Source: Rhodococcoides fascians NBRC 12155 = LMG 3623 (GTDB lineage Bacteria > Actinomycetota > Actinomycetes > Mycobacteriales > Mycobacteriaceae). From it: a DNA stretch of 64,000 nt. Each line of letters opens with the position of its first letter. The stretch's first letter is position 1. The notes beneath the pieces are model-generated. The model searched no databases. It saw nothing but the letters and a program-made list of their open reading frames with translations, and had not been told where the DNA came from. Made by a program: the position numbers and the translations under genes. Positions 16,871 through 25,460 of the stretch are shown here, one piece after another. The stretch covers positions 124,001 through 188,000 of the forward strand of contig NZ_BCWW01000003.1 in assembly GCF_001894785.1 (NCBI RefSeq), given 5' to 3'.

Positions 16871-17155
16871 GTGCGCCGGCTTTCCCGGCTCTTCCCAGAT
16901 GAGGGTGTAGGTCGGCCGGGCGCGTCGGTCCGCAGATAGACGTCGAGGTCTCCCGACGATGGAGGTTCCTACGCCATCCATCCGAAAGACCTCGACGTGT
17001 CCGACGCTACCCCGCCGGCCGGCTTCGGCCGCCCTGACCTGACCGCCTTCGCGGCTCATCCCAATCGACCCTGATCGGGTCTGCTGACCCCCTCGACGAG
17101 AACGCAGCGACATCACAGCCACCCAACCCCGACCGCCCGGGAAGCCGGGGCACGT
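16871..17155. mobile_element. Short ISL3-like insertion sequence remnant
   Basis: Imperfect terminal repeats: GTGCGCCGGCTTTCCCGG at the left (from 16871) and, inverted, GTGCCCCGGCTTCCCGG at the right (to about 17155). Just inside the left end is GGCTCTTCCCAGATGAGGGT, like ISL3-family ends. A plus-strand frame from about 16998 reads SDATPPAGFGRPDLTAFAAH then stops, similar to the start of ISL3 transposases. An inner 12-bp inverted repeat (ACGTCGAGGTCT, 16940-16951 and 16987-16998) is present. The transposase body is gone. No gene otherwise in 16818-17280. Confidence 0.4.
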
Positions 17156-17280
17156 CACATGGCCTGTGCTGCGGGCGTGTCGAGTGGGTCGTCCAGGGGC
17201 GACGCAGGAGCGTCGACGCGACGTGCTGAGAGGTGGTTCCAACCGAGCGCTAGGACACCGGCTACAGGCATGGCGATAGG

Positions 17281-18222
17281 TCAGGAACGGCGTCGCTCCC
17301 TGCGCAGGAGGGAGCGCAGAGTCTCGGCGTTCGCGTAGCCGACCCGTAGCGCGATCTCGGCGGAGGTGAGGTCCGTGGTTGCTGAGAGGTGCCGCGCTCG
17401 TTCGATGCGAAGCCGTTGGACGAAGCCGAGCGGAGTGAGGTTGAGCGCCGCACGGACTCGTCGTTCGAGGGTGCGCCGGCTGGTGCCGAGCGACTGCGCG
17501 ACGAAGGCGACGTTGAACGGTTCGTCCAGGCGGGCGCGCACGAAGCGTTCGAACTCGACGACGATCGGGTCCTCGTGCCGGAGATGTTCGTAGGCGACGA
17601 AGGCCGCCTGCGACGGACGCTCGTCGATGATGAGGAGCTTGGCGACATGTTGGGCCAGGTCGGGGCTGATCGATCGCACGAGTGAGAGCGCGAGGTCGAT
17701 GTGGGCGAACGCGGCGCCGGCGGTGACGAGGTTCCCGTCGACCACGACCATGGTGTCGAGATCGAGGGCGACGGTCGGATAGCGCTTCAGGAACTCCGGC
17801 CCCAGGAACCAGCTGGTCGTCGCCCGCCGATGATGCATCCGTCCAGTCTCGGCGACGGCGAACACGCCGGTGCACGCCGCGGCGATCCGGGTGGTCGCGT
17901 CGTCGAGGCGCCCGAGTGAGGCGATGACCGAACGTGCATCTCGGCTCTGGAGGGCGTCGTTGGTCGCGGCGGCCGTGAGGGTTCCAAGCGCAGGGACGAC
18001 GACCACGTCGAACTCTCCGGACTCCGACAGCGGGTGGTCTACCGACAGGGTCATCGATGCCGTCGTGGTCACTCGCCGTTTCGGTCCGAGGATGGCGAGT
18101 TCGATCGGGTCGATCCGCGGGTCGACATCGCCGCGGGCTCCGTCGGCCACCCGCACGATGTCGATGACCGACGCGACCGCCGAACCGAAGCAGCCGTCGA
18201 TCGCGATCAGTCCGATACGCAT
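17281..18222 (-). CDS. GlxA-type AraC family transcriptional regulator
   Basis: 313 aa from ATG 18222 (an upstream start at 18264 would add 14 aa). N-terminal DJ-1/PfpI-like domain (MRIGLIAIDGCFGSAVASVI, FDVVVVPALG, AACTGVFAVAETG with the nucleophile-elbow Cys, ATTSWFLGPEFLKRYP) and C-terminal AraC DNA-binding domain (NVAFVAQSLGTSRRTLERRV, RHLSATTDLTSAEIALRVGY). Such proteins are one-component regulators. Divergent from the small monooxygenase, its likely target. Confidence 0.88.
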   Translation of the reverse strand: MRIGLIAIDGCFGSAVASVIDIVRVADGARGDVDPRIDPIELAILGPKRRVTTTASMTLSVDHPLSESGEFDVVVVPALGTLTAAATNDALQSRDARSVIASLGRLDDATTRIAAACTGVFAVAETGRMHHRRATTSWFLGPEFLKRYPTVALDLDTMVVVDGNLVTAGAAFAHIDLALSLVRSISPDLAQHVAKLLIIDERPSQAAFVAYEHLRHEDPIVVEFERFVRARLDEPFNVAFVAQSLGTSRRTLERRVRAALNLTPLGFVQRLRIERARHLSATTDLTSAEIALRVGYANAETLRSLLRRERRRS

Positions 18223-18329
18223 GGCGCGAACAATAGCAATACTGTCGTATACGCCACTCCCCACCGGCCCTCGCTCGTCATACGCTGAACTCGCCCCACG
18301 AAGAACCCCGACTTCAAGGAGAACCCCTC

Positions 18330-18641
18330 ATGTCCACACCCGCATCACTTCCGTATGCCTTCGTCGCCAAGATCGTCGCGGCCGATGGACAGCACGACGC
18401 GCTCGCCGATCTGCTCGCCGGCGCTGTCGCACTCGCCAACGAAGAAGTAGGAACGATTGTCTGGTTCGCGGCTAGGACCCACGCCGACACCTTCTGGATC
18501 TTCGATGCATTCCCCGACGAGGCCGCTCGCGACGCCCACGCCAACGGCGCCATCGTCGCAGCCCTGATGGCCAACCAGCACCTCCTCGGGGCAGCACCCG
18601 AGATCCTGGCGGCCGACGTCCTCGCGTCCAAGCTCCCGTAG
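18330..18641 (+). CDS. Antibiotic-biosynthesis-monooxygenase (ABM) domain protein
   Basis: 103 aa. The ABM dimeric alpha+beta barrel pattern is visible: PYAFVAKIVAADGQHDALAD, EEVGTIVWFAAR, FWIFDAFPDEAARDAHANG. Family members are small cofactor-free monooxygenases or stress-related quinol oxygenases. AAGGAG lies 9 bp before the ATG. Divergent from the GlxA-type regulator. The following 18642-19022 shows no convincing gene. Confidence 0.8.
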   Translation: MSTPASLPYAFVAKIVAADGQHDALADLLAGAVALANEEVGTIVWFAARTHADTFWIFDAFPDEAARDAHANGAIVAALMANQHLLGAAPEILAADVLASKLP

Positions 18642-19022
18642 TCCGCCAACGCACGAGACGATCGCGCCCCGCCGAGCCGTCGGACCCGACCGCCTCGACA
18701 CCCGCACCACGTTGACGATCCCCGACGGGCCGATCACGAGGAGGCCAGGCAACACCAGGCGCAAGCCTGGAGCGGCACTGTTTCACCGGTGGTCATCGAG
18801 AGAGCCAGCGCGGCTCCATGGCAGCGCAACTGTGTCAACTTGCCCTCCGTCCCGCGAGGCGCCGTGGGCGGGTCGTGGTTGCGATCCGTTGCCGTGACGG
18901 GAGACGCGTTGCGCGTCGCAGCGATGACGGGTCGTTGGCGTTCCGGGGCGTTGCGTTCGTGCGCGCCGCGCGTGCGGCATGGAGCATCTCGCTGCGCACA
19001 CAACACCTGTACCGAGTCCGGT

Positions 19023-19388
19023 GGCGGTACCACCAAAGCCTCCGAGGAAGGTTCGTTCATCTTTGCCGATGTCAGCTTCGAGACATCCGCAGACTACGAC
19101 ACCTATCAATACCAGGGTGAGAACGTGGCGCCGGCGATCAACGGCATGATGAACCCTGCCCGCTGGGGCGGTGTTGACGCTGACGGGACTACTGACACCG
19201 ATATTTACCCAAGCTCCGTCTTCACCTGTGACGAGGCAGAGACAGATGGTTTCAGTGATGCATACGCTCCGTCGTCGAAGTACCGTGGAACATACGTATT
19301 CGAGGCCGCACCCGGCCTGAAAAGTGTCTTCTTGCCCGCACCGTCAGGGCGTAACGGGTGGGAATGGATGGTGCCCGGACTGCAGTAA
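19023..19388 (+). pseudogene. 3' fragment of an unknown, probably exported protein
   Basis: About 120 codons of good-looking sequence (SFIFADVSFETSADYDTYQY, TDIYPSSVFTCDEAETDGF, YRGTYVFEAAPGLKSVFLP, GRNGWEWMVPG) ending at a normal stop. Upstream in the same frame the sequence turns Arg/Cys-rich and looks non-coding, so the N-terminal part (signal peptide and first half) seems missing. The Gly/Asp/Tyr-rich beta-type composition suggests an extracytoplasmic domain. Family not recognised. It opens the block of envelope-type genes at 19.0-24.9 kb. Confidence 0.45.
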
Positions 19389-19434
19389 CGATCCGAGCTA
19401 GGAAGGAATGCACACACTTCGGTTGGTTTGTGTG

Positions 19435-20625
19435 TCAGAAGGTGAGGGCGTAGAGGTTGAGTCGTGTGTCGTATGCATTCGGTGATCCAATCTCGGAATA
19501 TATCTCAGGCTCGGTCCAGTCGATGGGCACTTGAGCTCTCCAGGGTCTCCGGCCATTCGATTCCTCCGATATCGCGATTTGCATACTGTCGTTCGTGGCA
19601 GGATTTCTCACAGTCAACCAATTTATGGAGGGGCCGATATCACCGGTGATTAGCCATTCTCCGTGGTACAAGGCCGGTGGTTTCGAGATGATCAACGGGT
19701 TTCCATCCTCGTCGATGAACGAAGTCTCGGCTTGACGGGCCTGAAGGTGGTCGTATATGTGAAGTACGAACTCCACGTACCCGTCGCCTTCGTTGCAGCG
19801 CTCGGCGGAGGCTGCGAGCCGCGCGCGACTCAGGGTTCCGTTGACAGTCAGTTGGCCAATTGACGCCGCTAGGCGGTCAATGCCCTGCTCATCCGTGACG
19901 AACCAGTCGCTCGCACTCTGTCCCAGACCAACGGTTCTGGCCAATCCCGCTCGCGCAAGCCGACGCTCGATGACTCGGAACCAACTGGGGCGTTGTAGAT
20001 CTTCGGCAATGACCAAGGCGAGAAGGAATCTTCGATTGACCTTGTTCCTCACCGCGATCTTCGATACGGTTCGTTCGTATTTCTTTTCGGCGCGATCGAT
20101 CGCCGCCTCGTTGATCGTGTTCGAGCTGCCGGTTGTGTTCTGGAGGACTGCGGACAGGGAGATAACTACCACGGCTGTCACCGCTGCGGACACAAGGTCA
20201 CGCCATTGAGGTAGGGCGTCCCCCGTATGTTGCACCAACATTGCTGCGACTGCGGCGACGACAATCGACGATGCCAGAATTGCCACCTGCAGTGCGTACC
20301 ACGATTTCTCGCGTTTAGGGCCGGGATTAGTGTATGGATTTATTCGAAGTACAGAGATTGCGAGATGTCCGATTACGATAAGCGCCGCAACGATCAATCT
20401 GGAGGAGGCGTCGGGTAGATATCCAGTTGCGCACAACGTTGCCACGAATAACGGGGCAAATCTGAACAAGCCATAAGACCACGTAGTTTTCGCCACGCGT
20501 GGACCGACAACGTCATCCAGAAGGTAGTAGCTGGTTGGCCATTTCGTCGCGGCAGCGACGTAGAATGCGTAGATAGTGCTCAATGCGGCGCTGGCGCGCA
20601 ACAGTAAATCGGGAAAGCTCTCCAT
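19435..20625 (-). CDS. Membrane protein with a cytoplasmic domain, unknown function
   Basis: 396 aa. About five membrane segments in the first 165 residues (e.g. SAALSTIYAFYVAAAT, APLFVATLCATGYL, LIVAALIVIGHLAISVL, VAILASSIVVAAVAAML, LVSAAVTAVVVISLSAVL). Then a soluble domain with FLLALVIAEDLQRPSWFRVI and ARTVGLGQSASDWFVTDEQG; the Glu-Asp followed by GLGQ faintly recalls lysozyme-like folds, but this is weak. The last 120 residues are beta-rich (EGDGYVEFVLHIYDHLQA, HGEWLITGDIG). The base composition is more AT-rich than the chromosome around it, fitting transferred cargo. Confidence 0.6.
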   Translation of the reverse strand: MESFPDLLLRASAALSTIYAFYVAAATKWPTSYYLLDDVVGPRVAKTTWSYGLFRFAPLFVATLCATGYLPDASSRLIVAALIVIGHLAISVLRINPYTNPGPKREKSWYALQVAILASSIVVAAVAAMLVQHTGDALPQWRDLVSAAVTAVVVISLSAVLQNTTGSSNTINEAAIDRAEKKYERTVSKIAVRNKVNRRFLLALVIAEDLQRPSWFRVIERRLARAGLARTVGLGQSASDWFVTDEQGIDRLAASIGQLTVNGTLSRARLAASAERCNEGDGYVEFVLHIYDHLQARQAETSFIDEDGNPLIISKPPALYHGEWLITGDIGPSINWLTVRNPATNDSMQIAISEESNGRRPWRAQVPIDWTEPEIYSEIGSPNAYDTRLNLYALTF

Positions 20626-20847
20626 TGTAAAAGTCTCTCTGAGCGGGCGACGTGCCTGTCGGTAATTGACCGGTGTCCGTATTCCCCACTGTGGGGTAGT
20701 TGAACGAAAATCGAACGGAGATTCGTCACCTCATCACCGCCACTCGTGGTCAGCCCACGTATCCTGCTGCCATCTGCGATCGTGCCTACGGGGTCCCCGG
20801 CACTGTTGCGTGATGCATGACCTAACGGGGATCATTTCACGCTTCGC

Positions 20848-21549
20848 TCAATCGGGCGCAGGAGCCCAGCTGGAACCACTGTGAAGGTATCGTTGCACGA
20901 CGGCGTCGTAATTATGAGGGATTGCTATCCAAGGTGACTCAGGTATGCGAATCTCGGCTCTTTTTCCGTCGATTGTAACCTCGATGACGAGTTGCCAGAC
21001 AAGTGCCTTTGGTCCGCTCGAGGTAGCGGCGAGCCTGATAGCCAGGGGTTCCTGTGGTGAAACTGTAAACCAGGTTTCTACTAGGTGCGTGGTCGGGAGT
21101 ATGCGAGAGTCAACCGCGGTGACGGAACCATTATCGAGGTTAACATTTAACGACAGCGCCTCAATGGGTCCTCCAATCTGCCGAGACAGGACTATTCCGG
21201 GAACAGATTCGGCAGTGCTGGACTCGACGCGCAGTGCGCGCACTACCGCCGAAGTTTTGTCGGCCGTCTGGATCAGGACGCTGACTTCACTAGATCCGAA
21301 CGGCAGCACTTGGTGTTTCGCGACCCAGTCGTTCATGACGTTCGGATCGTCCAGCGCGCCGCCGGCTTCGGGTGGGTTGCATGACGAGATGTCGGGGACG
21401 CGAGGCACGAAGTAGGAGAAGTCACGGCCCGAGTCGTACAGCGAGATCTTGAGCGCGCTTCCCGGCGTGACGGCGTGGTAAGCGCGCCGCATCTGCGTGG
21501 GGGTGGCAGCGAACATGCGCACGGCCGCAAATACTTGTGTCGGATCCAT
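20848..21549 (-). CDS. Hypothetical protein, unknown function
   Basis: 233 aa from ATG 21549. A TTG at 21648 would give 266 aa, but that start lies upstream of the terminator at 21629-21661, so the shorter form is preferred. Sequence is beta-strand-like with no membrane segment in this form: ALKISLYDSGRDFSYFVPRV, SSCNPPEAGGALDDPNV, VVRALRVESSTAESVPG, LVWQLVIEVTIDGKRAEIRI. No family recognised. It is co-oriented with the lipoprotein gene upstream and the membrane protein downstream; 20626-20847 holds nothing obvious. Confidence 0.5.
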   Translation of the reverse strand: MDPTQVFAAVRMFAATPTQMRRAYHAVTPGSALKISLYDSGRDFSYFVPRVPDISSCNPPEAGGALDDPNVMNDWVAKHQVLPFGSSEVSVLIQTADKTSAVVRALRVESSTAESVPGIVLSRQIGGPIEALSLNVNLDNGSVTAVDSRILPTTHLVETWFTVSPQEPLAIRLAATSSGPKALVWQLVIEVTIDGKRAEIRIPESPWIAIPHNYDAVVQRYLHSGSSWAPAPD

Positions 21550-21628
21550 AAAACTATTGTCGCCGTTCCCTCCCCAAGGTGGGCGGTAATACGTTGCCCT
21601 AGTTGTCGTCTTCCCAGTGGTCTCGTCC

Positions 21629-21661
21629 AAAAACCCACCCTCGGGCAAGCCCGCGGGTGGG
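21629..21661 (-). terminator. Intrinsic terminator of the lipoprotein gene
   Basis: On the minus strand CCCACCC-GCGGGCTTGCCCGA-GGGTGGG forms a long stem with one mismatch, followed directly by TTTTT (21629-21633). It lies between the lipoprotein stop and the next minus-strand gene. Confidence 0.75.
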
Positions 21662-21828
21662 CTGAACGAGAGGTCCTACCGAGGTGTGCCCGGCGGTGGA
21701 GAAGTTGCTTTGACGGCGCAGTCCACCTCCCCGCCACCGACCGTCACGAACGCGCCTTTGGGCCCCGCCCGGGACTATCGGGGCGTTCTTGACGCTCTGG
21801 GCCCTACGGTCGCGTAAGTATTGCAACG

Positions 21829-23862
21829 TCATTCACCGCCACAGACGTCGATTTTCGAGCCGCCTGCGATGACCAGAGATCGGTATGCTTTGGCACCGCC
21901 GCAGTCTCCGAGGTCGGTTGCGACAAGACTGACTGGACCGCCGTCTTTGGGTGAACCGGCGGGCGCGCACTTCGTCCCGGTGCCGGTGGCCGACTCATTG
22001 CCCCACGTCGTCCATGAGATATTGGTGATTGTGTTGCCGCACAATGAGTTGATGGACAAGGTCTCGGGTCTTTCGGAACCATAGCCGACCGAGTACTGAT
22101 CCGTCGGGCGTCCTATGACGGCATCCAACCCGCCGTTCGCCGCAGCCGCCAGTGCAGTGGGTGGAGCAGACCCAAGTGCGGTGAACTCGTATGCGTATCC
22201 GGCGGTGGTGAAGGTGAAGCCCTTACCGCTTACGTCTTCGCGACAGGAAATTGCCACCTCCTGCATGGTGCAGGTGAAACCGTTCTGCGTCAGCGATTTG
22301 CCGTAGTCGAGAACTGCGGAATCGCCGTCGTTTCTCCAAAAGATCGCCTGCCTTATCCATGAAAATTCCGGCTCGCCACCCTTCGCGACGGAGATCGCGT
22401 TCGGATTCATTGGTGCGCCAGTAGCCGGGTCGGGGACCTGCGGCGCACCGGCGATCGGTATGTCCATCGACGTCGACGGTTGACATCCCGCCATGTTGTC
22501 CGTCACGAGGATCGCGCACTTCCACTGACCGCTGGGCGATTTGAAATAATACCCGCTAACACCGCCACTGTTGGAGAAGAAAGGGTCAATCTCCTTACGG
22601 GTCGTGGTCACCTCGAAGGTGGCCTTGTTAATGGGCGGTGTACCTGTGAGAACACCCACCAGAGGTGCCACCAGAGTGGCACCGAATCCGCCAGCCAGCA
22701 GGCTGAATACCGATCCACCGAGCAGGCCGACGCATCCGATCACAGACTTCACAAAGTCGCCAACCATGCCGGCGTCGAACGCGCGGTTGCCGTTGGCTCC
22801 ACTGTTGATCCCGCGCATGCACTCGATGACATCCGCGTTTTCGATCATTTCGGCGTACTTCCCGGGAGAGAACTTCTCCAGAACCCATCCGATGCCGTAA
22901 CCGATAAGCCCCAAGGTCCAGGTACCGACATCGAAGGTCAGTGTCCCCGAATCAGGTGTCTGTTCGTAAGGCCCGAAGCCGAGTGAGAGTTGCTGCCCTG
23001 GCAGCAACACTGTCTCAGAGTCGTCACCCTGGTTCACCAGCTGTTGATAGAGGGCACCCGCGGGATACGAGCCCATGTCGATCGTAGTGAACTGCTTTGT
23101 GAGGAATGAGGGGTCAGCGCGCACTGTCCACAAGTACGGGGAGTTCGATTGTAGGTCGATCGTTAGCGTTCCCTCTTGAGCTTGAAGAACCTTTCGGATG
23201 CACGGCCACGCAACATCCTCGGTCACTGGAGTCACCCCATATGAGGTCACCGCGAAGTCGGCTGTGCGGCCGACGCACTCAGGCTTGGGGAACGTCATAC
23301 CCAGCGCTCGTTTGATGCCCTCCGCCACCGAGTCGAAGACACCCTTCGGATCCAGGAACGACGGCCACACCAGACTGAGGTGCGGCACACTCGCCGTCAG
23401 TGTCGAGGTGTCCTTGTTCCACGACGCCTCGATCACGTCGTTTTGCTCAGAACCTTCGGACCTCACCAAAACCACTGGAATCTTCCCTGCCGCCAGTAGC
23501 TCATTGACACGGTCGGCGTCCAGCTCGAAATCGAATGTCAACGGTGAGGCCGGTTGGACTTGCCCCTCGTCCAACTCGACCCGAACGGGCGCGCCTCCGG
23601 CCGTCACCGACTGCTGAACCTCATTCGGGAGCTGGTCGTCGGTTCGTTCGATAGTTGCCTGCGTTCCTTCTGGTGCTACGCCCGCTCCACCCGACACGGT
23701 CACGCCCCCGGCGGTCAACCGAAACCCGCCCGGATCGACGGGCACCGCCGCGAGCTGCGGCTCTGACGAGCACGCCACCGCGAAACCCGAAGCGAGAACC
23801 GACACCGTCAGGACGCCCAGCAAGCGAACCACGAAACCTGAAGTGCAAGCGCGATCCTTCAA
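21829..23862 (-). CDS. Large lipoprotein, unknown function
   Basis: 677 aa. Signal peptide: positively charged start, hydrophobic VVRLLGVLTVSVLASGFAV and lipobox-like AVAC at about residues 28-31 followed by SSEP. The first half is beta-rich (PVRVELDEGQVQPASPLTFD). A strongly hydrophobic Gly/Leu/Val stretch sits near residue 400 (GLLGGSVFSLLAGGFGATLV). The last third has Cys-rich lipoprotein repeats of LppP/LprE appearance (GQWKCAILVTDNMAGCQPS, NGFTCTMQEVAISCRED, LSINSLCGN). Probably anchored to the outer face of the membrane. Part of the island's envelope block. The region upstream, 23863-24213, shows no gene. Confidence 0.65.
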   Translation of the reverse strand: MKDRACTSGFVVRLLGVLTVSVLASGFAVACSSEPQLAAVPVDPGGFRLTAGGVTVSGGAGVAPEGTQATIERTDDQLPNEVQQSVTAGGAPVRVELDEGQVQPASPLTFDFELDADRVNELLAAGKIPVVLVRSEGSEQNDVIEASWNKDTSTLTASVPHLSLVWPSFLDPKGVFDSVAEGIKRALGMTFPKPECVGRTADFAVTSYGVTPVTEDVAWPCIRKVLQAQEGTLTIDLQSNSPYLWTVRADPSFLTKQFTTIDMGSYPAGALYQQLVNQGDDSETVLLPGQQLSLGFGPYEQTPDSGTLTFDVGTWTLGLIGYGIGWVLEKFSPGKYAEMIENADVIECMRGINSGANGNRAFDAGMVGDFVKSVIGCVGLLGGSVFSLLAGGFGATLVAPLVGVLTGTPPINKATFEVTTTRKEIDPFFSNSGGVSGYYFKSPSGQWKCAILVTDNMAGCQPSTSMDIPIAGAPQVPDPATGAPMNPNAISVAKGGEPEFSWIRQAIFWRNDGDSAVLDYGKSLTQNGFTCTMQEVAISCREDVSGKGFTFTTAGYAYEFTALGSAPPTALAAAANGGLDAVIGRPTDQYSVGYGSERPETLSINSLCGNTITNISWTTWGNESATGTGTKCAPAGSPKDGGPVSLVATDLGDCGGAKAYRSLVIAGGSKIDVCGGE

Positions 23863-24213
23863 CGGCGTTCTCCCACAGGTCTATACGTGCCGAAGCCGGC
23901 GCTGCCGCCGACGTTAGACCGTCGAAACGACGCTGACTAGCACTCGAATGAATGACATCAGACCTGCAGGAGGGTCGTCCGATGGTAGGGCCCCTCGCGA
24001 AAGCGGCCAGGTGCAACCGTGTCAGCTGATTGATTCCCTTCGTTACCCAGCATGCAAATTCGATGACGATCCGGACGTGTGCCGGGAGTTGGGCGCGCGG
24101 TCAAGGCTCTGCCGCCCTGTCACCGAAAGGTCGCCCGATAGGTTGGTAGGAGCCCGTCCGCGACAGATCGATGCCGCGGTATAGGCCCCCTTCTCTGGTG
24201 AGAGGCTCGCGAG

Positions 24214-24945
24214 ATGAGTAGCTTTGTCGAATATGTTTCACAAGGAATAGCAGTAGGCACAGGTTTTGCCGCCTTGTTGTCCACTGCTTGGGCAGGCTAC
24301 CTCGGATGCCGACGACTATGGCAGCGCACAATCGGTAGGCGTCGCGAACAACAGGGATTGATCGAGACGCTGGCCTGCGGTTCATCGCGAGAGTTCGTCA
24401 ACTCGACCCTCGGCGTGCCCCGGTTCCGCAGCGAGACCGCCGGTATCGATAGGAACACCTACTCGACGGCCGGCGCGTGGGTGGTCGTCGAATTCGAATC
24501 GAACACAGTCATCGCGTTCTCCGTCACCGTCACGAATCCTCGACTCTATGTAACGACCGACAGGCTATGTTTCAGCCAACTGAAGGTGCAGCTCGGGCGA
24601 AGCACTTTTGCCGTTGCACCCGACGGATGCACCAGCGAGAAACTGTGGACTGGAGCTCACCGTCACGGCTATCTACGGCACTACTACTTTGGCAACCCGG
24701 CCGGCTATCAAAACTACTGGCTCTCGTACAACATGTGCGGTTCTGGATCACGGAAAAACGTGTCGCCCGATTCCTACGAATCCGGGGCCTACGGCGACCG
24801 AGGGATGCGAGACCAACATATCGATGCCGTGTCAATCAACACGCTCACCGTTGTAGGGCCCACCTTCCCGAACGCTGAATTGTTTTTCGACCGCGACGTC
24901 CTCGGTCCTGAGAACGATATCGTCCGACTAGCGGTATCTCCGTAG
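24214..24945 (+). CDS. Hypothetical protein with N-terminal membrane segment
   Basis: 243 aa. One hydrophobic segment near the start (GIAVGTGFAALLSTAWAGYL), then a basic RRLWQRTIGRRRE stop-transfer and a soluble domain (SSREFVNSTLGVPRF, AWVVVEFESNTVIAFSVTV, NYWLSYNMCGSGS). The pattern of a short membrane anchor, a 'GSPxF' helix and then a substrate-dependent beta domain recalls the ETEC_3214 family, but this is low confidence. Last gene before attachment site 2, so it lies at the right edge of island 1. Confidence 0.5.
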   Translation: MSSFVEYVSQGIAVGTGFAALLSTAWAGYLGCRRLWQRTIGRRREQQGLIETLACGSSREFVNSTLGVPRFRSETAGIDRNTYSTAGAWVVVEFESNTVIAFSVTVTNPRLYVTTDRLCFSQLKVQLGRSTFAVAPDGCTSEKLWTGAHRHGYLRHYYFGNPAGYQNYWLSYNMCGSGSRKNVSPDSYESGAYGDRGMRDQHIDAVSINTLTVVGPTFPNAELFFDRDVLGPENDIVRLAVSP

Positions 24946-24998
24946 TACCCAACGTGCTCTGCCACAGAAGGTCCCGACGGACCCCGGAGCGGGTCTCG

Positions 24999-25125
24999 GT
25001 GTCACGAGCGTGTCACAAGTCGGTGCGAACGGACGTGGATTCGGGTGGTACCGCCTGGACGATTGACACAGGTCAGGGTGGATGTGGTGGTTCCATGCGG
25101 ACGTATCTGGTTGTCTCGCAACATA
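24999..25125 (+). repeat. Right arm of island 1 (copy of 35733-35859)
   Basis: 127 bp strongly similar to the sequence before attachment site 3, ending identically in GGTTCCATGCGGACGTATCT and CTCGCAACATAC. Contains the paired repeat GTGTCACGAGCGTGTCAC at 24999-25016. Confidence 0.75.
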
Positions 25126-25168
25126 CTTGTGAGCGAGCGGTCAACGGTTCAATCCCGTTAGGAGGCTC
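25126..25168 (+). repeat. Attachment site 2 (junction of islands 1 and 2)
   Basis: 43-bp copy of the tRNA-Thr 3' part with one mismatch (A to G at 25131 in the anticodon loop). It lacks the 5' half of the tRNA, so it is not a functional gene. It is preceded by the right arm and followed by the left arm, as expected when two related elements insert in the same site. Confidence 0.85.
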
Positions 25169-25369
25169 TTTCGGACGGCTCTGACCAGCGAAAATGGTTG
25201 GGGCCGTCTCTTTTTGGCCTGTCGTGGCCGCTCATTTCGCTCGCGAGCCCGGTTCGTTCACCTGGGTTTATGTGTCGACTGTGCCCTGGCGATTTTGCCG
25301 ATTCGATGGCTCGATTCGGCGTTCGGTGTCACAAAATGCCACAACTCGTTGCTAACTCATCGGTGAGCG
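25169..25369 (+). repeat. Left arm of island 2 (copy of 9838-10038)
   Basis: About 200 bp closely similar to the sequence after tRNA-Thr: hairpin terminator (25174-25208, then TCTTTTTGG), GCGAGCCCGGTTCGT, GGCGTTCGGTGTCACA and CACAACTCGTTGC. Includes the paired TGTCAC motif at 25326-25343. From 25370 to 25460 similarity ends and nothing is recognised. Confidence 0.75.
25174..25213 (+). terminator. Element-borne terminator at attachment site 2
   Basis: Same hairpin as at 9841-9875 with compensating small changes (loop AGCGAAAAT), followed by TCTTTTT. Confidence 0.65.
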
Positions 25370-25460
25370 TCCCCGACGGATGGGACAAGGACTTGTTCGT
25401 CGACGAGTCCGCTCGGAGCGTGGCCGTCGACCCGTCACGATAGCGTCGCCGGCCTTCACC

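Noticed and set aside
16700-17875. Long Arg-rich minus-strand frame
   Set aside because: Overlaps the GlxA-type regulator, the IS remnant and the aldehyde dehydrogenase end; only the GlxA frame is protein-like.
18642-19022. N-terminal part of the exported-protein remnant
   Set aside because: Open frame exists, but its Arg/Cys-rich composition and lack of a signal peptide do not look coding.
23863-24213. Riboswitch or small RNA in the 350-bp gap
   Set aside because: Some short GC-rich repeats, but no conserved riboswitch core or convincing terminator.
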